A stretch of 29,474 bases of DNA from NCBI GenBank assembly GCA_905250885.1, contig CAJNOQ010001669.1:1-29474 (forward strand). Reading direction: 5' to 3'. How positions within the stretch are numbered: the stretch's first letter is position 1; each line of letters starts with the position of its first letter. The stretch comes from Didymodactylos carnosus. Lineage: Eukaryota > Rotifera > Eurotatoria > Philodinida > Philodinidae. The translations under genes and the position numbers were made by a program. Shown here piece after piece: positions 1 to 10,735 of the stretch. Below the pieces are notes generated by a model. It was not told where the DNA came from, ran no database searches, and saw nothing but the letters and a program-made list of their open reading frames with translations.

Positions 1-1
1 C

Positions 2-141
2 ATTTCTAGAAAACCGTTCCAGGAACCCAAGTATTTTATATTCGTTTTTAAAAGTTCTACTGAACTCTATGATCCAGCGCATATAAAACAGAGAGAAACC
101 AATATAAAATACTTGGGTTCCTGGAAAGGTTTTCTAGAAAT
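2..141. repeat. foldback element with 41-bp inverted arms
   Basis: Positions 2-42 and 101-141 are reverse complements at 40 of 41 bases; the only mismatch pairs position 16. The 58-bp spacer is not repetitive. The arms begin ATTTCTAGAAAACC and end in an AT-rich stretch. This is the form of a short foldback element or MITE. No coding potential is present. The left flank is only one base long, so a target-site duplication cannot be tested here. Confidence 0.85.
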
Positions 142-1533
142 CTTCCGAAATAAGAAAATATTTACTACTTTTAACTACAGAATCATATTGAGTAGATAAA
201 ATAGAGTACATCTTGATATTCTGAGGTAGTCTAGATTGGTTTTGACTGAGTTATGAATTTTCTATTTTTATGTGAAAATAGATAAAACTGTTTTTTTCAT
301 ATAATATAGGTTTTCACTAAGTTTTTGAACTTTTTTCGGAAAATAAATGCTACCATGAGACCCAGTGTGAGTGATAATCTATGCTTTCATTCATGTTCGC
401 TATTACCACATCTAAAGACATATTGATTCTGGAGCTCCCAGGAAATCCGATGCGTCATCTCAACCATGAAAGGCTAACAGGTCGCTTAGACCTCCTTTTT
501 TGAAGAAGACACTTTCTTCTATCTATCGATGTAAAAAAGTCAACAGTTTGGTATTTTAACTTTTTTCACTATGCACGAGTTTTCCAGAAAGTTCTTGAAA
601 AACTTGTTTTTGAAAAAATCTCTAAAAAGAACGTTTCCGTCTGTAAAAAGATGCTCCATAATCTCTTATTTGCATATCGGAAAACCCCAGCTCTCTAGCT
701 TTCACCAATCAAAAGTTATTCAAAAAATGGTCAGAGATTATTGTTGTTCCATCATGTTAAAATAAATGAAATGGAATCTGATGCGTCTCGTTTTTGGTTC
801 ATTTCAACTTTTTCCATCACAACAAACAAATTATTGTTGCTTATTTCATGAAGATCATTTTTCTCTTATAAAGGAGAGTTGAGTTATTTTGAAATATTAG
901 TAGTTCAAGTCCGAATAGCGTCCTAGTTCTTGAACTTATTTCTGAAAAAGATTTGCTTTATTTTCTGAAAAAAGCAGTGCGTAAGCTGAATAAGAAGGAA
1001 ATAAGAATCCGAAGTAAAATTACAAAAAAAAAATTAATCATCTCGAATTAGAATTTAGTTGAAGATCTAAAATTGTGGATATATACGAATAAACTTTTAA
1101 CAAGTTAAAGTAGCAAATAGTGGTATCTGTCTCTCTTAGATATTTTCAACTTAGTACACCCTGAATTTGTGAAAATATTGTTTAGATGTTTAAGCAAGGT
1201 CGTTGTTATTTTGACGAGAATGTAGTTAAGTGGTGAAAAGGCTTATATTTTTGTTACGCTCTATTAATCATCAAAAATTAAGTACGCTAAACATAACATA
1301 ATTAAAGGGACATTAAACTAGAAATATCTCCGCAACTGCAATTCCATTCCTTTTTTTAAGTAATCGATTTGTTAAAAACAAAAATAAAATCGAAAAGTCT
1401 TCAAAGTAATTATATATTTTTTTAATCATCAATGTCGAACACAAGGACATATACAATAAATAGTATTATCGATCTAAACATTGTTTATCAATAAGATATT
1501 TGTTGTTATACGTTAATTATAGATTTAAACGTA
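142..1533. other. non-coding region upstream of TTLL12
   Basis: AT-rich sequence with many poly-A and poly-T runs. The only open frame of note (571-765, 64 codons) has Lys/Phe-rich composition typical of random AT-rich DNA and resembles nothing I know. The last part should hold the TTLL12 promoter and 5' UTR, but I see no convincing TATA box or other element. Confidence 0.5.
1521..1522 (+). promoter_or_regulatory. possible 3' splice acceptor in TTLL12 5' UTR
   Basis: An AG preceded by a T/A-rich tract (TTAATTATAG) lies 11 bases before the TTLL12 start codon. It could be the acceptor of a 5' UTR intron or a trans-splicing site. The signal is weak in AT-rich DNA. Confidence 0.25.
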
Positions 1534-3920
1534 ATGGAACAAATTGATGAAAAAGATTATGAAGAATTTTTGAAAAGTCATGAATTTCAATTATTATTTT
1601 GTGGAATACCGAAATATCTTTATTGTCAATTATATTTTAAAATGAAAAATGAAATATTTGATTGTGGAAAATATTTTCAAATATGTCCAGTTGATGATGA
1701 TGATTTATGTGAAGAGAATTTTAATCCTGAACGAAAATATTATATGAGTACCATTGAACATGAAATTAAACCGTCAAATGTTGAAATGATATTTTTAATT
1801 GATCATGCATGGACATATAGAATTCGTGATGCTCGAAAACATTTATTAACAATTCCAAAATTATATGAAAGAATGTTATCATTAATGAATATTAATGAAA
1901 CAAATCATGATCTAGAAAATGGTATTGAAATGATTTTACAACGAATGTGGAAATATAATCAAACTTATACATTGGCAACAGATCAAATTGATCCATTAAA
2001 TGATTGTGAAGAAGTCTATGAACCATATTGGTATATTATGGATGAAGTTGGTTCAATGATTCGACATTCAGATACAAATGTAAATCTTAATTGTGTATCA
2101 TTCTATTTTCAACCATCACAAACAATGTATTCTGTTATATGGCCAATAGAAATTATACCACCTTATACGGAATGTTTTCGAAATTATTTATATACAAATC
2201 AAACAGATGTTATTCTTAAAAATGTTAAATTATTAACATGGAATCGTATTTCATATCGAAAAAAATATTTAAGAAATTTATTAAAATTTGATAAAAGTCT
2301 TTTTAATACTAAACTTGAATATAATAAAGATTTATTTCTTAAATGTCATAAAAATGATGATTATATTGAAACAACTTCAGTAATATCATCAAATACGGAT
2401 AATCAATTATTTAAAGTATATACCGATAATGAACTTGTAAAACAATTTTTAAATGATAGTCATTATCAATTTGTCGATAATATTGACGAATGTAATATCT
2501 TATTTACAATGAAACATATTGAAAATTATCGACATTATATGGAAAATTATCCACAAATGATGTTTAATCAATTTCCATATGAAAATATTGTGACAAATAA
2601 AGAATTGTTGTCATTAGTAGCTAGAAGATGGAAACATATACAAAAAAGAAAAATGTACGTAATAGATTTTCAGTTCTTTGATGTTTATTTTTAAAGATAA
2701 GTGAACAAGTATACACAGTTTAGATGAATGTCTAACTTTTCAGTAGAGATTGGATATCTCATTTCACAAAAACAAAAACAAAAAAATGAAAAAAAGAAGA
2801 AGATTCTTGTCTAAATGATTTTAAGTAATTAGTAGTATATTCTTCGCTCTCTTTTAAATAAGAAGCATACTTTTAAAAACTCTCAACAAAAGATTTAAGA
2901 AATAAAAAGATTTTAGAAAAATATTTTCCAAATTTTTGACACTATTTTCTAAAATTTATATGATTTTTGTAAATAAGACAATTTTTAAATTACTTTATTG
3001 TTATTTTTTTCTTCTTCTTCTTCATGTTTCAATTTTAATTTATATTTATTTTTATTATAGTTCATCTAATGAAGATGAAGATGATACTAATAGCAAACTT
3101 GATCCATTTGTAGACGTTCATACATGTCCACCGTGGTTACCAATAACATTTAATCTTATACATGAATTACCACAATTTGCCGTTTATTATCAATATCGTG
3201 AAGATAATCAATTGGATAATCATTGGATAATTAAACCAACAAATTTAACTCGTAGTATTGATATGTCAATTACAAATATATTAGATATGATTTTACGTTT
3301 ACCAGAGAGTGGTCCAAAAATTGTATGCAAATATATTCATAGACCTATTTTACTTAAAATAGATGAATTAAATGGTGCTGTTAAAATTTGATATACGCTA
3401 TGTTTTACTTGTTCGTCAATTAAGACCATTAAAATTATTTGTACACAAAATATTTTGGTTACGTTTTGCTAATAAACCGTATGATTTATCATTTTGTGAT
3501 GATTATGAAAAACATTTTACAGTAATGAATTATCGTCCTGAATCAACATTAAGACAAATGAATTGTTATGAATTTATTGAATTATTTGAACAACAATATA
3601 TAAATGAAAAATGGTTATTAATTGAACAACGTATATTTGAAATGTTACGACAAATATTTGAATGTGCATCGGATGAACAACCACCTCTAGGTATTGGATC
3701 ATGTATAAACTCACGAGCACTTTATGCAACAGATATTATGTTAGAATATGATGATAAAACAAATTTAATACAACCAAAATTATTAGAAATTAATTTTGTA
3801 CCCGATTGTCAACGAGCATGCAAATATTATCCTCAATTTTTTAATCAAATATTTAATGTTCTTTATAGAGATGTGACAGAAGGGCAAGATGTTATTGATA
3901 TATCAATAAAAAAAGAATAA
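1534..3920 (+). CDS. TTLL12: Tubulin-tyrosine ligase-like protein 12, two exons, frameshifted
   Basis: Exons are 1534-2654 and 3061-3920, joined by a phase-2 intron of 406 bp (donor GTACGT, acceptor TTATTATAG). If one base is discounted, the product is about 659 residues, close to vertebrate TTLL12 (about 640). Residues 1-373 match the TTLL12 N-terminal region: FLIDHAW near 89, WKYNQTY, VWYIMDE-like WYIMDEVGS, and NQFPYENIVT near 345. The C-terminal half is the TTL-like ATP-grasp region: WLPITFNL, NHWIIKPTNL, KFDIRYVLL, DDYEKHFTVMNY, and LLEINFVPDC with the metal-site E-x-N near 616. TTLL12 is known as a divergent family member whose ligase activity is doubtful, linked to tubulin and histone H4 modification and innate signalling. 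An extra A in the run 3383-3386 shifts the frame and brings TGA at 3389-3391, so unedited translation would stop after about 483 residues. Either the assembly has an indel or this copy is damaged. The family call is certain. Confidence 0.93.
2655..3060 (+). other. intron of TTLL12
   Basis: A 406-bp intron, long for this locus. Exon 1 ends with two bases of a codon (AT) and exon 2 supplies the third, giving Ile. Both neighbouring exons align to TTLL12 without overlap. The acceptor follows a long T/C tract (CTTCTTCTTC at 3011-3020, then T/A). The exact boundary is inferred from phase and could shift by a few codons within the Asp/Glu/Asn-rich insert that opens exon 2. Confidence 0.7.
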
Positions 3921-6629
3921 AATTTTTCTTTTTCATTTAAATAAAAGATCTATAAATTACATTAATTAATTTTATTTTTAGAAAACATCTTTGTTATTGT
4001 TTGAATGATTTATACATTGTCTGTAGTCAAACGACAGTTGTTTAGAATAATAATCAAAAGTCACATTTACCATATGAACCAATGGTATTCAGAACATTTT
4101 CGTTTCTCGAGAGAGAAAAAAAAACATCAATTCTTTTTCCTTTTGTCTTCTTTATTCATTTTTTTTAAATACCATACGTACATTGTAAGTCAACAAAAGA
4201 AACAAAACAATAGTTACAGATAGAGATTCATTTTCTATTTTTTTAAAATTATTGCTTCTCATTTTTTTTTTTTTTTCTTTTCTAAAAAGTCAACACGATT
4301 CTCAAACACGACAGACATAATTCATTGTCTAGTCGTCGGTGTTAAAATGTTTTCAATGTTCTACTAATAATCTAGTAGACTTCTGAAAAGGTAAAGAGAG
4401 CTAAAATTTCTAGAATAATCGCGTGACTGGTGTAGTATAATAGTTTAAATCATTGAATTAGAAGTAGAAGTTCAGATGATCGAACCTCGTTCATATCATT
4501 TTCTTCAAACAAGAGAAATAGACAACAATGTCTTTAATAAAATGTAAAATTCAAAAAATACGTCTAATGATGATCATTGAATTACCGTCTGAGCTCGTGT
4601 ATCATATACATCAATGATAAAAAATAGCGGCATTTATTTCTGAAGACGTAATTACCATTTTTCATATATTTATAATGTAGACAGACACAAACACTTCTAA
4701 TTATATAGTTAATTTGTGTAAAAAAAAACAAAAAAACAACCATGAAATTTTTGACCAAGGTGAATGATTAAAAAATCATATCATGATGAAGAAAAAGTAA
4801 ATAATTCTACGGTATTGTGACTATCACGTGTCTCTTGCAGTTTAAGTCAATCAAGGAAAAGTACTTGACGATTGTAGCAATGACATTAAAATGTCAGTTC
4901 TTAATTTTCACAATGGAAATTGTCAATATGAATTTGATATTTCAGAGAATGCATTGTATTGTCTGAAAAAAGTTTAATAAGATAGTATCATATATGTGTA
5001 GAGAAAAAAATTCGTACTAATGGTATTATTTTTATAATTCTTAAAAAAATGAAATTTTATCGTTTTTCTTTTTCATTTTGCGACCACGCATTAAAAATTA
5101 ACTTTGATTTTGCTTCGTATTTTCTTTATAAATTTTTATTTTCATAAACACATGCAAAATGATAACATGTACAATCATGATATTGGTATTAATAATGATA
5201 ATAATTTTCAAAATGATCTAATGAAACGCTTCACTGCTCTAACTCTATATCAGAAAGGATTCGTGTTGGCGTTATTCACATTAATCAGCGATCGCGAAAG
5301 TGGAGGACTGTGTGAGAGTATACACCTTTCCAATAAATGAGAATTTTGAAACTTTTAGCTAAGAAAATTAGATAATAGTATCTGTTGTTTTTACTTTCTA
5401 ACATTCAAGGAGAAAAAAAGACACGAAGAGAAAAGAAAAGAGAAAAAAGACCGATATAGATACGTTGTTTGATTACGCTTTTACAATGATTGTAAGTTAC
5501 AATCGTATAAATTGGATAATAAACATATTTGTTTTCTTATTTTTTTCTCGTAGATTTGTTTGAAAAATAAATAGTATTTAATGTGATGCTACGAATTCTG
5601 TTGTCGTTAGGAAATTTTTCGTTGTGCACATATCTGTCAAAAATGTTTAGAACATTGAGTAGAGAATAATGAACGTTGGGGTTTTATTTCACTACGTACA
5701 CCGTCAGATACCATTAATTTCATCGTCTGGTATCTACTGGTGTTCTGTAGCATCTAGTCGGAAATAAAAAATCAAGTTCTATGATGACTACTAATAAAAT
5801 GTTAACTAATGGTAGTACCAATAAAATACTTCATACAATTATATAATATTTTGTGATATAAGAAGAAAATAATGTTGGTCAATGACTAAACTACTAGGAA
5901 TGGCCGCATTGGATAATGATTTTTTCGCACGACCACTGACACTAATATTTATGTCTTATCGATAACGTATAAAAATGAGTAGAAAGTAATGAACGTCGGT
6001 TTTCATCAGAACTTTTTTCGCTTCGAACATAATTGTGTGTAACGATTTTTTACAATAACTTTGAAATAAGAATCAACATCTCTAGAGTTTTAACAGTCAT
6101 TGTTTCCGTTAGAATAACACCTTCAGACAGTGACGATGATTTTCTCGCTAGGATAATAGCTAATTGTAGACTTATTTGACATACAACAGTTAATGATGAT
6201 TTTCTTTAAAGAGTGTAATCATGTGAATCAGATTCAAGTAAGTTTTTTCGATTTCTATAAAATTTTCAAATTTCAGCTTAGCCCAATCATTTCGTTTATC
6301 ATACATCAGATATATTTTGAAACAATCTCAGATAGTATTGAATAATACTATCTTGATATCACAATTTTAGATGTTAAAGGAAATTGTTGCATCTAGTAAC
6401 GAAGTTTGAGTCAGCAACATTTGTAATAAATTTTGCACATCTAAAAAATTTATGTCCCAACTAGCGCCTAATGTCATAGTATGTTGCCGTGCACTTTATG
6501 ACACATTTGTTTAGTGTATCTTGTACACACACAATTACTAAATTTATATTAGTATTTACTTAACTGATCAATATATTTTATGTCGTCTTTGACATTATTT
6601 TATCGCTAAATCAACTCGCTTATTAGTAT
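3921..6629. other. gene-poor intergenic region
   Basis: AT-rich sequence without a supportable gene. A short frame rich in Asn and Asp codons (starting ATG at 5152, stop at 5338-5340) has some coding look but matches nothing I recognise. A 23-bp motif (GAGTAGAGAATAATGAACG and flank) occurs at 5657-5679 and again at 5977-5999 with 20 of 23 identities. A perfect 9-bp stem with a four-base loop lies at 6331-6352. Confidence 0.4.
3940..3945 (+). terminator. polyadenylation hexamer AATAAA after TTLL12
   Basis: AATAAA lies 20 bases after the TTLL12 stop codon and is followed by an AT-rich stretch. It is plausible as the poly(A) signal, but the hexamer is common in DNA of this composition. Confidence 0.4.
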
Positions 6630-7740
6630 AAAGGAATTCATGATCTGATTAGTCAAGGTAAAACCTCAATGTCACCTCACGTACCTTCATTGACACCTGT
6701 GCTTGTTCGTGTAATCAGTAATTTGCGACGAATTTCATGCAACAGTCTTTTGTCCTCTATCTTTAACAAAATCGCGTAATTTTAATGAAAATTCAGATGC
6801 TAATACAATTTCATATTGTGGTTGCAAATCCGTGTGATATCAAAAGAAACAAACATGTAGCTTATGCAACGGTGCTTACGTAATGGATATAGGTATCTTC
6901 ATGTATGCAAAAACTGTTTTGATTCGAGCAGTTCCTTGTTAAATATCGTAAGGTCAAAGATTCTGAATCAAATCATTCTGCTGTAGCTTGAACAACGGCA
7001 TAAAGATTAATAATCTAGTTTTTTGGTTTTGCTTGTTGTATTTTTTTTCTGTCGTATGACTCGCATACCTTATCTCTTCTGCTTGTAAATTCATGCAATT
7101 TTTTGTGTGTAAAGTTTTTAATGGAGTGACCACAAAGAACTAAGTGGGACATAAATTCACTCATTCTTCCTTTAAAACAGCCACACGAATCAATATTGAG
7201 AAATTCGAACTGAAAGTTCAAATGAATCTCGGCTGTAATTTTGTTTCACACATACACAAATATCTAATGAGTAATATGGTAGATTGTAAACTAAAGTTGT
7301 TATATATAATTAACTGCCATCAAACATGATGCTATACAAAGATCTGTTGATTATGAAACACAAGATCAAACGTCTATTGATCCAACAACGCTGAACCTTT
7401 TATCACATTTTCATAACGAGCAATACATTAACACTAATTGCACGACGTGATTAATTTTGATAAACCATGATTTATCAAAAAAGTTGTTGATGAACTTTTA
7501 TCAGATAAAATTGTGTGTAAATGTGTGACATAAAAACTTGAAACAGCTGATTTTACAGTTTTAACCGATTTTCTCGTTAAATAGATTAATTAATAATAAT
7601 TAAAAATGTAACACAATATAGTATGATAAAAATGATGTAGCTCAATCACATACAATCACAATATATCATGGTCATGAAGCAACGGAATTGAGAGGTGAAA
7701 ATGAACCAACAAGTATAACACATTGTAATAATAAATAAAT
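6630..7740. pseudogene. possible decayed protein-coding remnants, family unknown
   Basis: Several short open stretches in different plus-strand frames look more protein-like than their surroundings, each ended by a stop or shift. Near 6640-6777 one reads ISQGKTSMSPHVPSLTPVLV. Near 6810-7000, pieces in different frames contain paired cysteines (CGCKS, CSLCNG, HVCKNCFDSS), suggesting a zinc-binding module. Near 7345-7450 one reads QTSIDPTTLNLLSHFHNEQY. Near 7640-7735 one reads ITIYHGHEATELRGENEPTS before a stop. I do not recognise the family. An old gene copy or transposon protein is possible, and so is chance. The strand is probably plus. Confidence 0.3.
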
Positions 7741-9568
7741 TAACAATAAGTTTAGTGGAAAGAACTTTATCCTTACAATCAGTCTTTATTTTTCTATAAT
7801 AGATCAAAACTAAAAGATATTAATGATACTAAGAAAGATACTAAGTCCAATATTCTATTTTCACTTTTCTTTTGACATAAGAGTAGCTACTAACAGATTT
7901 ATCAACTGACTCATACGAAATTGGGAATGAGTTTTGATACGATGTATTTCAGCTTTCTTCTGTATCCAGGATAATCCCGGTTAAAAGTGAACTTCGTTGA
8001 TTATAGTGCATTACGATTATTCAGTCCAGTTTTCGCCGTAAATATAAGAGGTAGATGAAAAAAGTTATACCGTTCACTTCGCTTCCATTTTTTAACTCAG
8101 AGGCGGCGAAATGATTTTGAAACTATGGGTGCTCAAGAACAAGAACGCAAAGGAAAAATAAGTTTGTGCTGGAAGAAAACGAAAATTTTCAAAATTTTCA
8201 CTCATGGTCGATATGGTTCCGCCGCCCCAGCGTTAACTTTCAATACGATATTCTTATCATATAAAAATTCAGCGATTAAACAGAAACCGCTGTACTCAAA
8301 TCTTATCTTCGCTGAAAACACTAAAACGGTCTTTTGTCGCTACAACCAAAAGTTTTCAAGCTAAAATTTGTTTCAAACACTTTGTATTTGAATGCAATTT
8401 AAGCTCATATAGAATTTTTTTTGATACATCGCGTTGCCTCCTTAATGCAGATCCTAAATACGTCTTTCCTTAATGTATAATTCAGAAGAAAACTATGCAG
8501 ATCATGTTAGATAGGACTGATTCTTTTATGGAATGGCTATGGCACCATAGCTCATATATGTCAACCATCAGAGTTATTGCTTGTGCAAATGTTGGTGATG
8601 TGTTTGTTGTTCAGTGCACCTTTTTAATGAAACTATTAAGACTAATAGTAGATAGAATGAATAAGACATTATTTTATGTTGGCAGAGCAAAATGTCACGC
8701 AAATGGACGAAATATGACATATTCATTCTTTCCTTCCTTCCTTCCTTTGTTCTATAGTTTTTTCGTGAATGTGACATACCGCCATACGCTTACATGTTTC
8801 CGCCGTGTTCTTGGCACCAGTTAGCAGAGAAAGAGAACAGAACACAACAAAATATAGTCTTTAGTGCGAGTATCGTACGATCAAAATGATTGTATTTGAT
8901 TGGTTTGTCATAAAACGGAACATACAATACAGCTGATGATGAGACCACTAAACATTCTTAACATACGTATAAAGAAAGAAAGAAAAAAAAATACAGAAAC
9001 ACTGAATATAAATTATTATTTACTCCTCATGACACACAAATTTGTTCGGATCTTTATTGTCTATTTTAAACCATATAGAGAATATTGAATTTCTCTCTCC
9101 TCGCACCTCTTTTCCAAAGCATCACGCGTTGAAAAAGGGGGGAGGCGTTTTTCTTTTTATCTCTAAAATATTTTTCATACCAACAATTCTTAAATTTTGT
9201 GTTCTGTCTATGAAACTGTATATTACGTCTTCACCTTTCAGTCTTTCTGAAATCGTCAATGACAATTTGTCAGTAATCAATGTTTTCTTTCCTATGCGTT
9301 TTACATTTTTGATTTAAACGAAAACAAATTTAATTAATACCGTCCATCACATATTATCAATCATCGCCGTATATATGTGAGTGTGTGTGTATTGGGCGTT
9401 TACACCACAGTCCTTAATTTGTCAAAAGTAGGTTATAGATTTGTTTTGGTTACTCTAACTATCCTCGACAACCATATTGCTTTGACAACAGCAGGTGTTA
9501 CATAGCGCGTCAACATGGTTGTTTGTTAAAAGAATTTTATAGACAGGTTCATACAATTCTATTATAGT
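7741..9568. other. non-coding region
   Basis: Nothing gene-like that I can support. A (TTCC)n microsatellite occupies about 8727-8747, and a G run is present near 9138-9145. Open frames at 8125-8364 and 8495-8824 lack recognisable motifs or coding-like codon use and cross the microsatellite. Confidence 0.4.
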
Positions 9569-9754
9569 TCAATTCACCAAGTTAATGTACTCGTTTTTTT
9601 CTTGCACATTATACCAATCTGATTTAACACCATGCAATTGCTCTATTGTATGAGTAACGGGTGGTGTAGAAGAAATCAAGCGTCCAGTATTTGTCATTCT
9701 TTTCGACTCCCTTCGACTTGCTGGAGTTAATTTTCTTTTCGAAAGATTCGGCAT
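9569..9754 (-). CDS. possible orphan coding fragment, 61 residues
   Basis: On the minus strand a 61-codon frame starts MPNLSKRKLTPASRRESKRM and continues with SSTPPVTHTIEQLHGVKSDW. The Ser/Lys/Arg-rich N-terminus followed by mixed, non-low-complexity sequence is more protein-like than neighbouring random frames. A T-rich AG (CTTTTCACAG) lies shortly upstream of the ATG. I do not recognise it. It could be a first exon, a truncated gene piece or a transposon fragment. No continuation in frame is obvious downstream on the minus strand. Confidence 0.3.
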   Translation of the reverse strand: MPNLSKRKLTPASRRESKRMTNTGRLISSTPPVTHTIEQLHGVKSDWYNVQEKNEYINLVN

Positions 9755-10017
9755 TTAATTCTCTACATAAATCTGTGAAAAGTTTGTGTAAAAAATGTAA
9801 CAAAATTTTTTTAAAGAGCTCCTAAGTGGCACATTTCTTAAACTTGTTCGAGTGAGTACATGAGATTTTTTTCTTTAATTGTTCCAGCATCAAATAGGAT
9901 CAAAATACTTTTTTGTATACTTTCAAGTGTGTTCTTTCTCATCCTGTTTGTTGACTATCGTTTAGCACAAAGTCATTGTCTTAGAGACATCTTTTTCAGG
10001 GCTGACGTTACTGGGAA

Positions 10018-10033
10018 GGGAGGTGCGCCTCCC
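10018..10033. repeat. GC-rich hairpin in AT-rich DNA
   Basis: GGGAGG at 10018-10023 pairs with CCTCCC at 10028-10033 around a four-base loop. The surrounding 9999-10050 is markedly C/G-rich and begins CAGGGCTGACG, similar in style to the end of some hAT elements. No partner end was found, so it may be a solo relic. Confidence 0.35.
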
Positions 10034-10716
10034 CCTCTCCTCCCCACCACAATTAAAAATCCTCGATTTTTCCTAGCAGGAAATTTTTGTTTTCTTGCGT
10101 TCTCTGAAAAACAAAATTCTTGTCTAAATGGAGCTGGATACATTGCATTGACCAGACTTGAGGTAATTTACCAGAAACTCGAACTGGTGAACAAAAAACA
10201 CAAAAAAAAGGTTTTCTATGCATACATTTTTTACACAAACTACTCACAGATGCCTATGGAAAGACCTCATTTCATCGGTGCCACCCGAAATATGAATCTT
10301 AATTTTCGAATTCGACAGTTCTGAACGACAGAAGGAACGGTTTTATTATGTAAACGCTTTCAGATTATACTTATGAACGTGATTTTATCTTATCGGTAAA
10401 GATGATATATCTCTCACTACTATTAAAAAGAGCAGTTCAGACACACCGATGGGGAAGAGTAGTTCCCAAGAAAAATACTAATTTTTGGACATCATAAAAA
10501 GTATGTTCTTGTTCCATGGTTTTTGTTTGTGATAGCCTCTGGTTGTTACTGTTTCTTAGTGTTGGACGCATGCGGCGACTTTTCGTGGACTAAAGATGGA
10601 CAAGACAGCTGATTTTTATGCTCTGTATTTTGTAAAAAAAGTGGTCACTTGTATTCTGTGTACAGTACTGGTATACAAACCTATGAGAGTGTACACATAT
10701 TTTTCGTTTTGTTTCT

Positions 10717-10718
10717 AG
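10717..10718 (+). promoter_or_regulatory. possible 3' splice acceptor in NPC1 5' UTR
   Basis: TTTTCGTTTTGTTTCTAG is a strong pyrimidine tract plus AG ending 17 bases before the NPC1 start codon. It fits a 5' UTR intron acceptor or a spliced-leader acceptor. No matching donor was assigned. Confidence 0.45.
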
Positions 10719-10735
10719 TTATATTAACCTCAAAT

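Larger units (their letters stand above)
9755..10735. other. intergenic region upstream of NPC1
   Basis: A 154-codon plus-strand frame (9860-10324) starts with a hydrophobic stretch, but its remainder is not recognisable and it crosses a GC-rich hairpin. I treat it as chance or as a decayed fragment. The NPC1 promoter should lie at the right end; no clear core element is visible. Confidence 0.4.

Noticed and set aside
5699-5745. Imperfect inverted repeat CACCGTCAGATACCA / TGGTATCTACTGGTG
   Set aside because: Short and imperfect; expected occasionally in sequence of this length, with no other support for an element.
7015-7221. 68-codon minus-strand frame containing several Cys and His residues
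   Set aside because: Cys/His spacing fits no zinc-finger class, and the plus-strand remnants in the area look more protein-like.
8495-8824. 109-codon plus-strand frame
   Set aside because: It spans a TTCC microsatellite, has an overlapping open frame on the other strand, and resembles nothing known.
9860-10324. 154-codon plus-strand frame with an N-terminal hydrophobic stretch like a type II membrane anchor
   Set aside because: After the hydrophobic part no family motif appears, it runs through a GC-rich hairpin, and its codon use differs from the three real genes.
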